A DNA stretch of 48,579 nt from positions 1-48,579 of the forward strand of contig JAHYIZ010000020.1 in assembly GCA_019429405.1 (NCBI GenBank), read 5' to 3'. The notes below the pieces were generated by a model, which made no database searches, had not been told where the DNA came from, and was given only the letters and a program-made list of their open reading frames with translations. The stretch comes from Paracoccaceae bacterium (GTDB lineage Bacteria > Pseudomonadota > Alphaproteobacteria > Rhodobacterales > Rhodobacteraceae). The position numbers and the translations under genes were made by a program. The stretch's first letter is position 1. The number at the start of each line of letters is the position of its first letter. Below are positions 48,018 through 48,579 of this stretch, in pieces.

Positions 48018-48579
48018 ATGCCGCATGACCACGCGCACAGCCACGCAGCCCGAGCGGCGCCCGACCTGACGCCGGCCTTCCGCCTTGCGGTCGCACTCAA
48101 CGCGGCGTTCGTGCTGATCGAGGCGGGCGCGGGGTTCTGGGCCGGCTCGCTCGCGCTGCTGGCGGATGCGGCGCACAACCTGACAGACGTGGCGGGGCTG
48201 CTGCTGGCATGGGGTGCCGCGGCACTGGCGACGCGGGCGGCTTCGGGCCGCTACACATGGGGCTACGGGCGCGCGACCCTGCTGGCGGCGCTTGGCAACG
48301 GGGTGGCGATTCTGCTCGGTGCCGGTGCGGTGATCGCTGAGGCCGTTGGCCGCTTTGCAGCGCCACCCGAGGTTCCGGGGCTGGTGGTGGCTGTGGTGGC
48401 GGCGGTGGGAATCGCGGTCAACACTGGCACGGCGCTTTTGTTCCTGCGACATCAGTCTGACCTGAACGCGCGCGGCGCCTATTTGCACATGATGGCCGAT
48501 GCGGCGGTTTCGCTGGCGGTGGTGGCGGGGGCGGGGCTGATGCTGGCCACCGGCGCGCGCTGGCTCGACCCCGCGATCG
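48018..48579 (+). CDS. Cation diffusion facilitator transporter, 3' end beyond the window
   Basis: The first 187 residues are present. A His-rich start (MPHDHAHSHAA) precedes four membrane helices. The two metal-binding pairs are in LADAAHNLTDVAG (helix 2) and YLHMMADAAVSLAV (helix 5 region), both in the HxxxD/DxxxD form of zinc-type CDF proteins. The pattern fits CzcD/ZitB exporters of Zn or related ions by proton exchange. AGAGG precedes the ATG. The cytoplasmic C-terminal domain is cut off by the window end. Confidence 0.88.
   Translation, partial: MPHDHAHSHAARAAPDLTPAFRLAVALNAAFVLIEAGAGFWAGSLALLADAAHNLTDVAGLLLAWGAAALATRAASGRYTWGYGRATLLAALGNGVAILLGAGAVIAEAVGRFAAPPEVPGLVVAVVAAVGIAVNTGTALLFLRHQSDLNARGAYLHMMADAAVSLAVVAGAGLMLATGARWLDPAI

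Overview
The window is chromosomal DNA from an alphaproteobacterium, most likely a member of the Rhodobacteraceae (Rhodobacter/roseobacter group). This rests on gene content seen in the sequence: high GC, a permuted two-piece tmRNA gene, CtrA with its inhibitor SciP, LpxI in the lipid A pathway, a trgA-trgB-cysK cluster as known from Rhodobacter sphaeroides, a GTTC-N7-GTTC LexA-type box, and the intergenic repeat (cctccggcggggNtatttg) that I associate with Rhodobacterales genomes.

Layout. 1-746 is a mobile scar: the right end of an IS3-family element inserted in a tyrosine recombinase gene, of which only the catalytic half remains. It lies beside ssrA (tmRNA, minus strand, about 783-1098), a common integration target. 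At 1231-2244 is a secreted protein built of three LCCL domains, convergent with an orphan periplasmic binding protein (2376-3425). 3603-15577 reads almost entirely rightward: a class V aminotransferase, a photolyase, trgA-trgB-cysK-mscS (tightly packed), an ABC exporter, ppx/gppA and rlmE. An AraC-type regulator and miaA follow on the minus strand.

17588-29618 is the envelope-biogenesis run: pyrH, frr, uppS, cdsA, dxr, rseP, a 56-residue membrane protein, bamA, ompH/skp, fabZ, lpxA, lpxI, lpxB. It joins nucleotide supply and ribosome recycling with isoprenoid/undecaprenyl and phospholipid precursors, outer-membrane protein assembly and lipid A synthesis. lpxD, often found between skp and fabZ in other bacteria, is absent from this cluster.

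29681-36617 holds mnmA (minus), then sciP-ctrA (cell-cycle control), ligA-recG (DNA repair), and an SOS-type operator followed by a 40-residue single-helix membrane protein and a strong intrinsic terminator. 36617-42663 carries a soluble chemotaxis receptor, an IscU-like scaffold lacking one ligand cysteine, hisI, gluQ-trmFO (tRNA modification), a small conserved protein and an HDAC-family deacetylase. 42758-48579 holds an outer-membrane barrel, several small conserved proteins including a tandem cysteine-motif pair next to dgkA, an RND/MMPL exporter coupled to a small exported protein, and the start of a cation diffusion facilitator cut by the window end.

The most interesting unexplained unit is the SOS-box plus 40-residue membrane protein after recG (36305-36617). 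It resembles in form, though not demonstrably in sequence, the SOS-induced division inhibitor SidA of Caulobacter. No CRISPR array, rRNA or canonical tRNA gene was recognised. No gene-free stretch exceeds 300 bases except 747-1230, which holds the tmRNA gene.
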